Source of the DNA: Clostridiales bacterium
GTDB lineage: Bacteria > Bacillota > Clostridia > Saccharofermentanales > Saccharofermentanaceae
Assembly (NCBI GenBank): GCA_017551865.1
Contig: JAFZKB010000020.1
Span: 195,009-259,008, forward strand
DNA length: 64,000 bases
Direction: 5' to 3'
The notes beneath the pieces were generated by a model that was not told the origin of the DNA, did not search any database, and saw only the letters and a list, made by a program, of their open reading frames with translations. This document shows positions 26,574 to 35,367 of this stretch, in pieces; position 1 is the stretch's first letter; each line of letters starts with the position of its first letter. The position numbers and the translations under genes are program-made.

Positions 26574-28484
26574 ATGATGAACTTTCGCATCTATCCGAAT
26601 CTTCTGTATCTTCTGCCACCCGAAACGCACAATACAGCAGATCTTGAACGCACTCTTGGAGAACACCCTGAGATCAAGTTCGTATCCTTCGTAGGCATCG
26701 ACCTCGCCGGAAACGACACGGACGAGAAGATCCCGATCAGCAACTTCATTGATAACCTCCAGGGATACTTAAGCGGATGCGTAGTCCAGACCGACGGTTC
26801 TTCCGTTGAACTTCCCGGCATCGCCACATTAAACGACGGCCGTGTCGACTTCGAACCGGACCTCAACGTCATGTGGTTCATCGATTATAACTATGAGCAT
26901 TTAGCTCCGGAAAACGATCTTCCGATCGGTACTCTCCGAATTCCTTCCTTCCTTATCCATAACGGCGATAAAGTCTGTTCACGCTCCATCTTAAAGCGTT
27001 GTGCAGATAGATTTGCTTCTGAACTCGAAAGATACCTCAGAGAATACCCTGCACTCTGTGAAGAGCTTGGCTTCTCCATAGAAGATCTTTCACGCATCGA
27101 GTTGACAACTGCTACTGAACTTGAATTCTGGGTAAGCTCTCCGGAAGAAAAGATCAACACGCGTGTTCTCTCGACATCCCAGAGCCTTAAGGAACAGTAC
27201 TGGAAACGCACCAAGGGTGTTGTACGTACCGCTCTTGAGCAGGCCGTCATGCTCCTTGAGCTTTACGGCTTTGAGCCGGAGATGGGCCATAAGGAAGTCG
27301 GCGGTGTTAAAGCACACCTTTCCGATGCCGGTGATTTCCAGGACATCATGGAACAGCTCGAGATCGACTGGCACTATTCCAATGCACTTCAGGCTGCAGA
27401 CTACGAGCTGCTGGCCCGTATCTTCATTAAAGAGATCTTCCGTATGCACGGTCTCGAAGTAAGTTTCTGTGCCAAGCCGCTTCCGGGCGTTGCCGGTTCC
27501 GGTGAACATACACATGTCAATGCCGTGGCATTCTTAAAGGATGGCCATAAGGTCAACCTCTTCAGCCCGAAGGATATGAACACCGATTTCCTCGGCACGA
27601 TCGGCTGGGGTGCACTGATGGGCTTTATGAAGCACTACAGTCTCATCAACCCATTCATCTCTGTCACCACAGATGCCTTCCTTCGTCTGCAGCCGGGTTA
27701 CGAAGCGCCGACTCATGCCGTCGCTTCTCTGGGTCAGGACATCCACACACCGTCCCGTAACCGTTCGGTACTTTTGGGCCTCATCCGAAACTCTGAAAGT
27801 GCTGTGCAGACCAGATTCGAGATCCGCTCCCCTAACCCGCACACCAACACGTACCTCTGTCTTTCTGCCGCATATCAGTGCATGCTCGACGGTATTGAAT
27901 ACGCTGTCACATCCGGTCACTCCACGCAGGAACTCGAAAAGGAATTCTGCAAGGGGTATGGCGAAGAAGCAGAGTATCTCGAGAAAGATCGCATGTACCG
28001 CTGTGAAGAAGATATCTTCACGCACTTCTCGATCGAGGAGCGTGACCGTCTCTTCGGTACACCGCCGGCGACCGTTTACGATTCCCTGCGTTGTCTTCTG
28101 AACACTGACGACATGATCCCGATCCTTTGCGCAGGAGATGTCTTCAGCGATCAGCTCATCCGTTCCTATACGCATGCGATGCTCGACCGCTGGCAGATGG
28201 AACTGTCCGAGCGCATCATCCCGTCGAACTTAAGCCAGATCAGAAACATCGTTCCGTTCCACGATATCACCAACAGTTATGATGTCGCCGCATGGAAAGA
28301 GATCGATGCAATCCGTAATCACCTGGCCAAAGATACCGCTGAATATGTCTCCATTTTCAAGGAGATCCGCCTCGCAATCGATGCCAAGAACTTAAAAGAG
28401 TTAAGTAAGCTCCAGCAGAAGATGAACTCTCTGATGAACGAGATGAACAAGCTCTACGCCGATTACGGAGCAAACCAGATCTAA
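26574..28484 (+). CDS. glutamine synthetase, long variant
   Basis: The 636-residue protein combines glutamate and ammonia with ATP, judging by GlnA motifs: beta-grasp VSFVGIDLAGND near residue 40, TATELEFWV, the ammonia/metal segment MGHKEVGGVKAH, EIDWHYSNALQAADYELLAR, KPLPGVAGSGEHTHV and RFEIRSPNPHTNTYLCLSAA. Order matches type I-like synthetases, but it is about 190 residues longer, mainly in a C-terminal helical extension (ending LQQKMNSLMNEMNKLYADYG). The usual type I adenylylation site is not obvious. ATG at 26574 follows GGAAGGGGCAACCACC. Monocistronic and divergent from the redox cluster. Confidence 0.88.
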   Translation: MMNFRIYPNLLYLLPPETHNTADLERTLGEHPEIKFVSFVGIDLAGNDTDEKIPISNFIDNLQGYLSGCVVQTDGSSVELPGIATLNDGRVDFEPDLNVMWFIDYNYEHLAPENDLPIGTLRIPSFLIHNGDKVCSRSILKRCADRFASELERYLREYPALCEELGFSIEDLSRIELTTATELEFWVSSPEEKINTRVLSTSQSLKEQYWKRTKGVVRTALEQAVMLLELYGFEPEMGHKEVGGVKAHLSDAGDFQDIMEQLEIDWHYSNALQAADYELLARIFIKEIFRMHGLEVSFCAKPLPGVAGSGEHTHVNAVAFLKDGHKVNLFSPKDMNTDFLGTIGWGALMGFMKHYSLINPFISVTTDAFLRLQPGYEAPTHAVASLGQDIHTPSRNRSVLLGLIRNSESAVQTRFEIRSPNPHTNTYLCLSAAYQCMLDGIEYAVTSGHSTQELEKEFCKGYGEEAEYLEKDRMYRCEEDIFTHFSIEERDRLFGTPPATVYDSLRCLLNTDDMIPILCAGDVFSDQLIRSYTHAMLDRWQMELSERIIPSNLSQIRNIVPFHDITNSYDVAAWKEIDAIRNHLAKDTAEYVSIFKEIRLAIDAKNLKELSKLQQKMNSLMNEMNKLYADYGANQI

Positions 28485-28534
28485 AACTGATCGTCGATTC
28501 TATTCGACCTTCTTCAGAACAATCAAACTAAACA

Positions 28535-28590
28535 AAAATACCTTCTCGCAAGCTACACCGATTTTCAGGGCAGAATGCGGAAGGTATTTT
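28535..28590. terminator. bidirectional terminator
   Basis: AAAATACCTTC-T-CGCA pairs with TGCG-GAAGGTATTTT around a 25-base loop, between the converging glutamine synthetase and LRR genes. The A/T ends give a T-run on either strand. Confidence 0.75.
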
Positions 28591-28617
28591 CACATTAAAG
28601 TTTAAGGAGCATTCGTA

Positions 28618-31146
28618 CTATAGCGCTCTTCCGTAGGTATACTTGGCTGTCTGACCGACGATCATCTTCCCGCTTCCGTCCTTAAAGTACGGGAATACCC
28701 AGTAATAGTTATACTGTGTCTTCGACGCTGTCTTGTCCGTAAAGGTAGTTCCTTTCGTCGTCATGCCGACATAACCATATGGTTTACCATCGACGATCCC
28801 GTATACGAGATAACCATTTGCTCCGGTCACAGCATTCCAGGTAAGTTTCACGCCTCCGGTAACGGAAGATGCCTTAAGACCTGTGACCGCTGTCAGGATT
28901 CCTTTTGCATACACATACTTCGTGCACGATCTCGGAATCATGTTCCCGAGCTCATCTTTGACATACGGGAATACCCAGTAGAAGTTATAGTCATTGTAAA
29001 GAGCCTTCGTATCCGTAAAAGTCGTTCCCGAAGTCATGCCCACATAGCCGTACTTTCCGTTCTTCTGACCGTAGACCAAATATCCTTCGGCTCCGGAACT
29101 TGCCGTCCAGGTAAGGGTTACTCTTTCCTTTCCCGCCGGGGCCGCCTTCAGATTTTTCACCTCAGCTGGTGGTGTGATTTTCTTCCAGACAGGATATAGG
29201 ACCTTATCTTCTGTTATTGTAATCGTATCACCTGCTACATACTGTGCAGTCGTTGCATTGGGAGTCTTAGACCATCCGACGAATTCGCAACGTGCCTTAA
29301 ATGGTTCATCTGGAAAGACCGGATATTCCTCTCCATCCACAGCATATTCTGAATACCATGCACTTTCTTCTGCCGACATTTTATACTCTACGCTAAACAG
29401 CTCCGTATACGGGATCCAAGTCACATTCTCAAGATCCTGATGTGCCCATGGTTTGTCTGCGGGATAATAGACTTTGACGGAAGGTATTCGGTTAAATATC
29501 TGATTATCATCTGCGGTTCCCGGTCCACCAAGCAATACAATACGAGAAAGATTCGTACCGGAAAAAGCCGCATATCCTATTTTATTCACTCCGACTGGTA
29601 TAACAATACTTGTTAAAGACTTACAATTCCAGAACGTATATGCAAACAAAGAATCTATTCCTTCGGGAAGATTCACTTTGCGTAGTGACGTACAATCCTG
29701 AAAAACTTCGCTTTCAAGATACGTTACACTGGAAGGTATCGCAATCGAGATCAGACTGCTGCAGCCTTTAAATGCTTCATATCTTATTTTGGTTAATCCT
29801 TCCGGTAGAACGGCTGTTTTAAGTGAAGTACACTGAGCAAAAGCACAAGGACCTATTAGCGTCACATTCTGTGGAACTTCAATCATCTCTATAGCAGTAT
29901 TCTGGAATGTCGAATCTTCTATCGCTGTCAGTTTACTATTCCCTGAAAAGGTAACCTTCTTTACTGGGCATCCAAAAAATGCTCCATCTCCAATCGTAGC
30001 TACATTTTCAGGAATCTCAATGGAGGACGTAAGAGACGTGCAACCTGCAAATGCTTTATCCCCAATCTTTGTCAGGCTTTCAGGGAAATTGATGCAGGTC
30101 AATGGGCAATTGGCGAAAGCAGAAGATCCGATTGTAGTTACGTTTTTAGGAATCACAACGCTCGTCAACGAACAGTTCTTAAATGCATCATTCCCGATCA
30201 CTGTAACAGATTCAGGAATAATAATACTAGTCAAAGAAGTGCATCCGCCAAATCCAGACAGGCTCTTCAAAGAAGCTGGTAAAATGACACTATTTATTAA
30301 TTCGCAATTCAAAAATGCATTACCACCAATTGACTGAAGAGAATTCGGAAGAGATATCGTTTTCAATGCTTTGCAGTCTGCGAATGCATTTGAGCCTATT
30401 GACTTAATGGACTGGGGAAAAGAAACAGACGACAGCAAACTGCAACCCACAAAAAGGCTGTTTGGAATAGCTTCAACGTTATTCGGAATAATAGCACTTG
30501 TCAGTGAAACACAATTATAGAAGGCCCCTTCCCCAAAAACTCTTAATCCAGAAGGAAATTGCACATTCAACATAGATGTACAATTCGCAAAAGCCTGCTC
30601 GCCGATAGAAACTATCGCATCTGAGAATGTCACTGTCCTCAAACTGCTACATCCTGAACATGTTCCCTTTTGAATTTGAGTAAGCTTTGAAGGAAATGAG
30701 ATCGACGACAATTTGGTACAATTAAAGAAAGCATACTGCCCCAATTCATTCAGATGATATGGAAGGGATATACTTGCCAGTTCTGTACAATCGGAAAAGG
30801 CAAACCTTCCGATTTTTGTAAGTGTGATTGGAAATGACACACTTTTGACCTGCGAACAATACGAAAACGCCTGATTTCCAACACGGGATAATCCGTATTC
30901 GATGACCACACTCTTTATCGAAGACCGATAATTCTTCCACGGCACATTTTCACTAGTATAATCATCCATTGCTCCAGAACCACTGATTGTAAGAGTCCCG
31001 GAACTATCCAGAGTCCATGTAACAGAAGATCCACACGAACCGGATGCTACTATACCAGCTGCTTTGACTTTATTCACAGGGATAAGAAGTCCAATAAACA
31101 ATAAAATGCCTGTAACTAGAAGCAACATTTTTCGTATATGCCTCAT
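28618..31146 (-). CDS. secreted BspA-type leucine-rich repeat protein
   Basis: The 842-residue protein starts with a signal peptide (MRHIRKMLLLVTGILLFIGL). From about residue 100 to 530 there are some 18 copies of a 23-residue BspA/LRR_5 unit with AFxxCxxLxSxxxPxxxxxI spacing. Then comes an InlB-type repeat (FVGWSKTPNATTAQYVAGD) and two FN3-like domains each holding YGYVGMT and YYWVFPY. Such proteins bind host or matrix surfaces. The ATG at 31146 is preferred over 31179 because GGGAGGTGTTGAT precedes it. The next gene upstream has matching C-terminal modules. Region is AT-rich relative to neighbours. Confidence 0.9.
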   Translation of the reverse strand: MRHIRKMLLLVTGILLFIGLLIPVNKVKAAGIVASGSCGSSVTWTLDSSGTLTISGSGAMDDYTSENVPWKNYRSSIKSVVIEYGLSRVGNQAFSYCSQVKSVSFPITLTKIGRFAFSDCTELASISLPYHLNELGQYAFFNCTKLSSISFPSKLTQIQKGTCSGCSSLRTVTFSDAIVSIGEQAFANCTSMLNVQFPSGLRVFGEGAFYNCVSLTSAIIPNNVEAIPNSLFVGCSLLSSVSFPQSIKSIGSNAFADCKALKTISLPNSLQSIGGNAFLNCELINSVILPASLKSLSGFGGCTSLTSIIIPESVTVIGNDAFKNCSLTSVVIPKNVTTIGSSAFANCPLTCINFPESLTKIGDKAFAGCTSLTSSIEIPENVATIGDGAFFGCPVKKVTFSGNSKLTAIEDSTFQNTAIEMIEVPQNVTLIGPCAFAQCTSLKTAVLPEGLTKIRYEAFKGCSSLISIAIPSSVTYLESEVFQDCTSLRKVNLPEGIDSLFAYTFWNCKSLTSIVIPVGVNKIGYAAFSGTNLSRIVLLGGPGTADDNQIFNRIPSVKVYYPADKPWAHQDLENVTWIPYTELFSVEYKMSAEESAWYSEYAVDGEEYPVFPDEPFKARCEFVGWSKTPNATTAQYVAGDTITITEDKVLYPVWKKITPPAEVKNLKAAPAGKERVTLTWTASSGAEGYLVYGQKNGKYGYVGMTSGTTFTDTKALYNDYNFYWVFPYVKDELGNMIPRSCTKYVYAKGILTAVTGLKASSVTGGVKLTWNAVTGANGYLVYGIVDGKPYGYVGMTTKGTTFTDKTASKTQYNYYWVFPYFKDGSGKMIVGQTAKYTYGRAL

Positions 31147-31186
31147 ATCAACACCTCCCAGTAAAAAACGCTCATTCAAAATTTTC

Positions 31187-32770
31187 TTAATATGCTAAAC
31201 CATTTACTTCTACGGATTTTTCACCAGGAATGATCTGGTTATTACTATCCCTAAAATACGGAAAAACCCAATATCGATTCAATTGAGTTGAGGATGCCAA
31301 AGTATCTGTATAAGTCGTACCCGTCGTCATACTAATGTATCCGTATGTTCCGCCTCCTCTAATACCATAGATCAGATAGCCTTCAGCATCAGTTGACGAA
31401 TTCCAAGTAAGTCTTATACTTCCAGATTGTGGAATTAAAGCAAGATTCGTCACCGCTGGACAAATTCCCGCAGCAGTAACCATAACACTTACATCTCCAG
31501 GATAAACAGTTCCATAGTAATCAGTTACGTATGGGAATACATAATAGTCATCCCCTGTAAAACTCGCAGTTTGATCCAAAACAAGGCATCCTAAAACTAC
31601 ATTTGATTCAGTTGAATCCAAATCAATTATATCTCTTGTCATAGCAAAATAACCATATACTCCATTTTTTCTGGCATAGATCAGATACCCATCAGTATAC
31701 TTATTTGCTAACCATTGCAGCTCAACATCGTTTTTTCCGGCAGGTTTTGCCGAAAGGCCGGTAACCGCAGGCAGTGTAACATCTTCGTTAATGTATCTTA
31801 CATAGCCATAGATATACAACCCTGAAGCAGTCATGTCACGGATATCCCCCACGATGACTCCACTGACCGAATTATTATGCGCCGCCTCTACAACCTGTCC
31901 ATTTCCAATATAAATCGCGGAGTGATGGATCCCATGATACAAAGGGCACGGACTCGGATGGTCTGAGAAAAAAGGACAAAACACATTTCCTGTCGCACAA
32001 GACGGGCTATACCAATAGATCACGTCCCCCGGAAGAAGATCTGATTCTGCGATTGCTTCAGGAGTCAGACGGATTGCTGTGTTATTGTCTATACAAGTAT
32101 GTCCATTCTCAATATCTTCTATTTGCTGACCGGAACCGGCTCTCATATGTACACCTAAAGACTCAAGGAAAACATATGCGACAAATGACCCGCAGGTAAA
32201 AGAATTGGGAACATTCGATGGCAACATATATGGTTTTCCGATCTGATTAAAAGCTTCAAGCATCACTTTCACCCGACGATTACTAAAATATGCATACTGA
32301 GGCACTATCGATGTAACTTTATAGTCCGAGCCGAAAGTGAATACAATATGCTCATATGTCAGTGTTGTATTGCAATACCGAACTTCTGTAACCGGATCAG
32401 TATAATAGATGTCACTTCCTATCGAATAAAAACCTGTCGGGCCGCTTTTGGAACTACCTGTTTCACCTTCCGGAATATAATCACTGTTCACTCGGTTTTC
32501 CAGTTCATCCTGATACCATTGTCTGTAGATCTCTTCATCAGAATAATGATCGTAACGATCTTCGTTTCTATTAGGATCAAGATCTTCTTCGTCCAGATTT
32601 TCCAAGTATTCCAAAATCCTCTGGTTCAATCCTTCATCTATCTCCATTCCAGATGACGATTCAAATCCAGACTGTTCACTTTCGGGTTCTTCATCTGCTA
32701 CCACATTAGAAAAGAGAATTGAAATCACCAAAACTACTACTAGCATTGAAAGGATACGACGATGCTTCAT
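31187..32770 (-). CDS. secreted NlpC/P60-type peptidase with FN3-like repeats
   Basis: The 527-residue protein has a signal peptide (cut near VVA-DEE), an acidic linker, and a cysteine-peptidase domain with Cys in SFTCGSFVAYVFLE, DLLPGDVIYWY and His in HHSAIYIGNGQVVEAAH, as in NlpC/P60 or CHAP enzymes that cut peptidoglycan peptides. Two C-terminal domains (GLSAKPAGKNDVELQW onward and the last 90 residues ending QLNRYWVFPYFRDSNN) match the FN3-like modules of the adjacent LRR protein. It ends 41 bases before the LRR start and the two are probably co-transcribed. Confidence 0.85.
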   Translation of the reverse strand: MKHRRILSMLVVVLVISILFSNVVADEEPESEQSGFESSSGMEIDEGLNQRILEYLENLDEEDLDPNRNEDRYDHYSDEEIYRQWYQDELENRVNSDYIPEGETGSSKSGPTGFYSIGSDIYYTDPVTEVRYCNTTLTYEHIVFTFGSDYKVTSIVPQYAYFSNRRVKVMLEAFNQIGKPYMLPSNVPNSFTCGSFVAYVFLESLGVHMRAGSGQQIEDIENGHTCIDNNTAIRLTPEAIAESDLLPGDVIYWYSPSCATGNVFCPFFSDHPSPCPLYHGIHHSAIYIGNGQVVEAAHNNSVSGVIVGDIRDMTASGLYIYGYVRYINEDVTLPAVTGLSAKPAGKNDVELQWLANKYTDGYLIYARKNGVYGYFAMTRDIIDLDSTESNVVLGCLVLDQTASFTGDDYYVFPYVTDYYGTVYPGDVSVMVTAAGICPAVTNLALIPQSGSIRLTWNSSTDAEGYLIYGIRGGGTYGYISMTTGTTYTDTLASSTQLNRYWVFPYFRDSNNQIIPGEKSVEVNGLAY

Positions 32771-32809
32771 AAGATACCTTCCCTATTAAATAACCCCAAA
32801 CCTACTTTC

Positions 32810-32839
32810 TTTATATCACCAAAGGACAACTTGTCGCAA
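32810..32839 (-). promoter_or_regulatory. candidate promoter of the NlpC/LRR pair
   Basis: On the minus strand TTGCGA (32834-32839) is 18 bases from TATAAA (32810-32815), which has a TGA just before it (extended -10). It lies 40 bases upstream of the NlpC/P60 start. Confidence 0.45.
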
Positions 32840-32890
32840 CGGCAAGCGACATATATTTACAGAATTTCAACATTTCAGGCAACGAAAAGA

Positions 32891-32940
32891 AATCCCCCGA
32901 TATTCACACCAATTACTGACTGGCAGAAAAGCGGGGGATT
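32891..32940 (-). terminator. terminator of hom
   Basis: AATCCCCCG and CGGGGGATT arms around a 32-base loop, followed on the minus strand by TCTTTTCG, 23 bases after the homoserine dehydrogenase stop. The arms are GC-rich and exact. Confidence 0.75.
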
Positions 32941-32962
32941 TTATATTCCTGTTATAGATAGA

Positions 32963-34192
32963 TCAAAAGATTCGGATCACATTCAACACATTCTCAAAGT
33001 TCTCAAGACCGATGGCGAGCTTGGCTTCATTCAGATCACCATCTTTTCCGAGGATCACGGCCTTCTCACCTTCGGCTTCATATACGCAGGGCTGGCAGGA
33101 GATCTCCGGGAAAGCCTTCTCGATCTGATCATCGGATACAGAATCCGGAAGTCGTAAAAGAACGGAGATGCGGTGCTCTTCGATCGGCTTTAATACCGGA
33201 GTCTCGGATTCATACCACTCGGCGATATGTGCATTTCTGCTCTGGTGTTCAGCGGCATCCATAATGTCACCGACGACAGCGGACGCCGTCGCAAGTTTTC
33301 CGGCGCCCTGACCATAGAACATCGCGTCACCTAATGCATTACCTGTGACCATAATGGCATTAAATACATCATTGGCCACCGCAAGCGGATGCTCTTTGGA
33401 GACAAGATGCGGTGCAACATAAACGAAGGAACCTTCGTCACCGTTTTCGAAGACCGCCAGGAGTTTGATCGAGGCGTTCATCTCTTTTGCATATTCCATA
33501 TCCTTGGTGGTGATGGATGTGATGCCTACGGTAAAGAGCTTGGTCGGATCGACATATGCGCCGTCAAGAGCAATGGTACTTAAGATCGCGATCTTTCTCT
33601 GGGCATCGATACCATCGACATCCGCGGACGGGTTATTCTCCGCATAGCCCTTGGCCTGTGCTTCTTTAAGTGCAGTCTCAAAATCAGAGCCGTTTTCAGC
33701 CATCTGGGTCAGGATATAGTTTGTTGTACCATTTACGATACCGACGATACGCTCGATCTTATTGGCAGCGAGACAGCGGTGAAGCGGACGGATGATCGGA
33801 ATACCGCCGCCGACGGAAGCCTCGAAGATGTAATTGCAGTTATGATCATGCGCGATCTTCATGAGCTCGACACCATGAGTGGAGACAAGTTCCTTATTCG
33901 AAGTAACGACGGTCTTTCCTACGGAAAGTGCCTGCTTAGTATATTCGTAAGCGATACGAGCGCCACCGATGGTCTCGACGACGATAGAGATCTCCGGATC
34001 ATCGAAGACTTCTTCTTTTTCAGTTGTAACTAAATTTGCAAATGGACTATCCGGAAACTCATGGATATCCAGGATCTTCTTGACTCTCAGCTCTTCGCCG
34101 AGGCGCTTGGCGATCCTTTCTTTATTCATTTCGATGACTTCGGCTACGCCGCAGCCAACGACTCCAAATCCTAAAATTGCAATGCTTTTCAT
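32963..34192 (-). CDS. hom: homoserine dehydrogenase
   Basis: The 409-residue enzyme reduces aspartate semialdehyde to homoserine for threonine and methionine synthesis. It shows the nucleotide fold ILGFGVVGCGVAEVIE (residues 5-20), ASVGGGIPIIRPL, IVGIVNGTTNYILTQM, the catalytic-side KEAQAKGYAENNPSADVDG and FYGQGAGKLATASAVVGDI. The C-terminal 75 residues look like an ACT regulatory domain (ISVLLRLPDSVSDDQI). It starts five bases after the ACT-domain gene's stop, so both are coupled. Confidence 0.97.
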   Translation of the reverse strand: MKSIAILGFGVVGCGVAEVIEMNKERIAKRLGEELRVKKILDIHEFPDSPFANLVTTEKEEVFDDPEISIVVETIGGARIAYEYTKQALSVGKTVVTSNKELVSTHGVELMKIAHDHNCNYIFEASVGGGIPIIRPLHRCLAANKIERIVGIVNGTTNYILTQMAENGSDFETALKEAQAKGYAENNPSADVDGIDAQRKIAILSTIALDGAYVDPTKLFTVGITSITTKDMEYAKEMNASIKLLAVFENGDEGSFVYVAPHLVSKEHPLAVANDVFNAIMVTGNALGDAMFYGQGAGKLATASAVVGDIMDAAEHQSRNAHIAEWYESETPVLKPIEEHRISVLLRLPDSVSDDQIEKAFPEISCQPCVYEAEGEKAVILGKDGDLNEAKLAIGLENFENVLNVIRIF

Positions 34193-34197
34193 CTATA

Positions 34198-34641
34198 TCA
34201 CTCCCTGGCCATGATTCTGCAGGATCGAACTCCCGGTATTTTTTCTACTTCGTTGATGAGCGTGTCGATCGAACACGTCATGCGGTCCGTCTCCATGGAT
34301 ACGGAAACGTCCGCCAGTCCGTTGATAGGAATATTCTGGTTGATCGTCAGGATATTTCCCTTGGCAAAAGCAATACACTGGATAATGCCGGCGAGGATAC
34401 CCGGGAAATTTTCGACCGCAACGATCAAGGTCACGATCTTTCCCTGGGAAGTCTCATAGAACGGCATAACGGCATCCTTATACTTGTAGTAGGCAGAACG
34501 CGAAAGACTGACCATCTTGACCGCTTCGTTGACCGAGACCGCCTTTCCGGAATTCAGAAGTCTTTTTGCCTCCATGACCTTTACAAATACTTCGGGCAAA
34601 ACATCTGCTTTAACAAGTAAATAATCGTTACTTTCAGACAT
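34198..34641 (-). CDS. ACT-domain protein, PheB/UPF0735 type
   Basis: The 147-residue protein has an N-terminal helix-rich part (VNEAVKMVSLSRSAYYKYKD) and a C-terminal ACT domain (VTLIVAVENFPGILAGIIQC onward). This order fits the PheB / UPF0735 proteins that usually sit directly before hom. They are thought to sense amino acids. The ATG at 34641 (MSESNDYLLVKAD) matches family starts; the longer frame adds an unlikely Cys-rich lead. The ribosome site is weak. Confidence 0.88.
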   Translation of the reverse strand: MSESNDYLLVKADVLPEVFVKVMEAKRLLNSGKAVSVNEAVKMVSLSRSAYYKYKDAVMPFYETSQGKIVTLIVAVENFPGILAGIIQCIAFAKGNILTINQNIPINGLADVSVSMETDRMTCSIDTLINEVEKIPGVRSCRIMARE

Positions 34642-34720
34642 ATCCGCTTCATTCCTAAAGTAGAATTTCTGCACAATGGTGTCCACGGTGCGTGAACACT
34701 TGTGCACGACGGAAAGTATA

Positions 34721-35311
34721 TCACGATTCCTTTAAAATGGCAAGCATAGAACGAAGAGCCTTACCTCGATGGCTGATCGCGTTCTTCTCTTCGTCAGAGA
34801 TCTCGGCAGTTGTTTTTCCAATCTCCGGCACGAAGAAGATCGGGTCATATCCGAATCCGTTCTCACCTCTTGGTTCAGAAAGCAGCACACCGTCGCACTG
34901 CTCTTTGACAATGAAATGGGATCCGTCCGGACGGACGACCGCGATCGCACATACGAAGTGCGCGGTCCACTTTTCCTTCGGAACGTCCTTTAACATTTCC
35001 CAGATCTTTTCAAACTTCTCCTGATAGGTGGAATCTTCTCCGCAGAACCTCGAAGAATAGATCCCCGGAGCGCCGTCTAATGCATCGATGCAAAGGCCGG
35101 AATCATCGGCCATGACGAATCCGCCGACTTCTTTTTGGATCGTGCTGGCCTTGATGAGGGCATTCCCTTCAAAAGAATCCGCATCCTCGACGATATCCGT
35201 ATGAATGCCGATGCTTTCCATACCGACGATCTCAAACGGGAAATCCTTGAGGATCTCCTTGATCTCGTGGATCTTATCCTTATTCTTGCTGGCAACTAAA
35301 AAACGCTCCAT
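34721..35311 (-). CDS. rdgB: XTP/dITP pyrophosphatase (RdgB/HAM1)
   Basis: The 196-residue enzyme removes non-canonical purine triphosphates. It shows SKNKDKIHEIKEIL at the start, VMADDSGLCIDALDGAPG near residue 65, YSSRFCGEDSTYQEK, GFGYDPIFFVPE and SHRGKALRSM at the end, all HAM1 signatures. The ATG at 35311 has AAGGACAGAAAA before it; a longer Lys-rich frame from 35383 is not credible. It follows the rRNA methyltransferase gene and overlaps none. Confidence 0.95.
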   Translation of the reverse strand: MERFLVASKNKDKIHEIKEILKDFPFEIVGMESIGIHTDIVEDADSFEGNALIKASTIQKEVGGFVMADDSGLCIDALDGAPGIYSSRFCGEDSTYQEKFEKIWEMLKDVPKEKWTAHFVCAIAVVRPDGSHFIVKEQCDGVLLSEPRGENGFGYDPIFFVPEIGKTTAEISDEEKNAISHRGKALRSMLAILKES

Positions 35312-35367
35312 TTTTCTGTCCTTCTTTCTTTTCTTTATTCCTTTTTCTTTTCGAAAAGATCCGTTCC

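Noticed and set aside
34642..34720. T-box or amino-acid riboswitch before the ACT/hom genes
   Set aside because: The gap is about 80 bases, without a T-box sequence or recognisable riboswitch structure.
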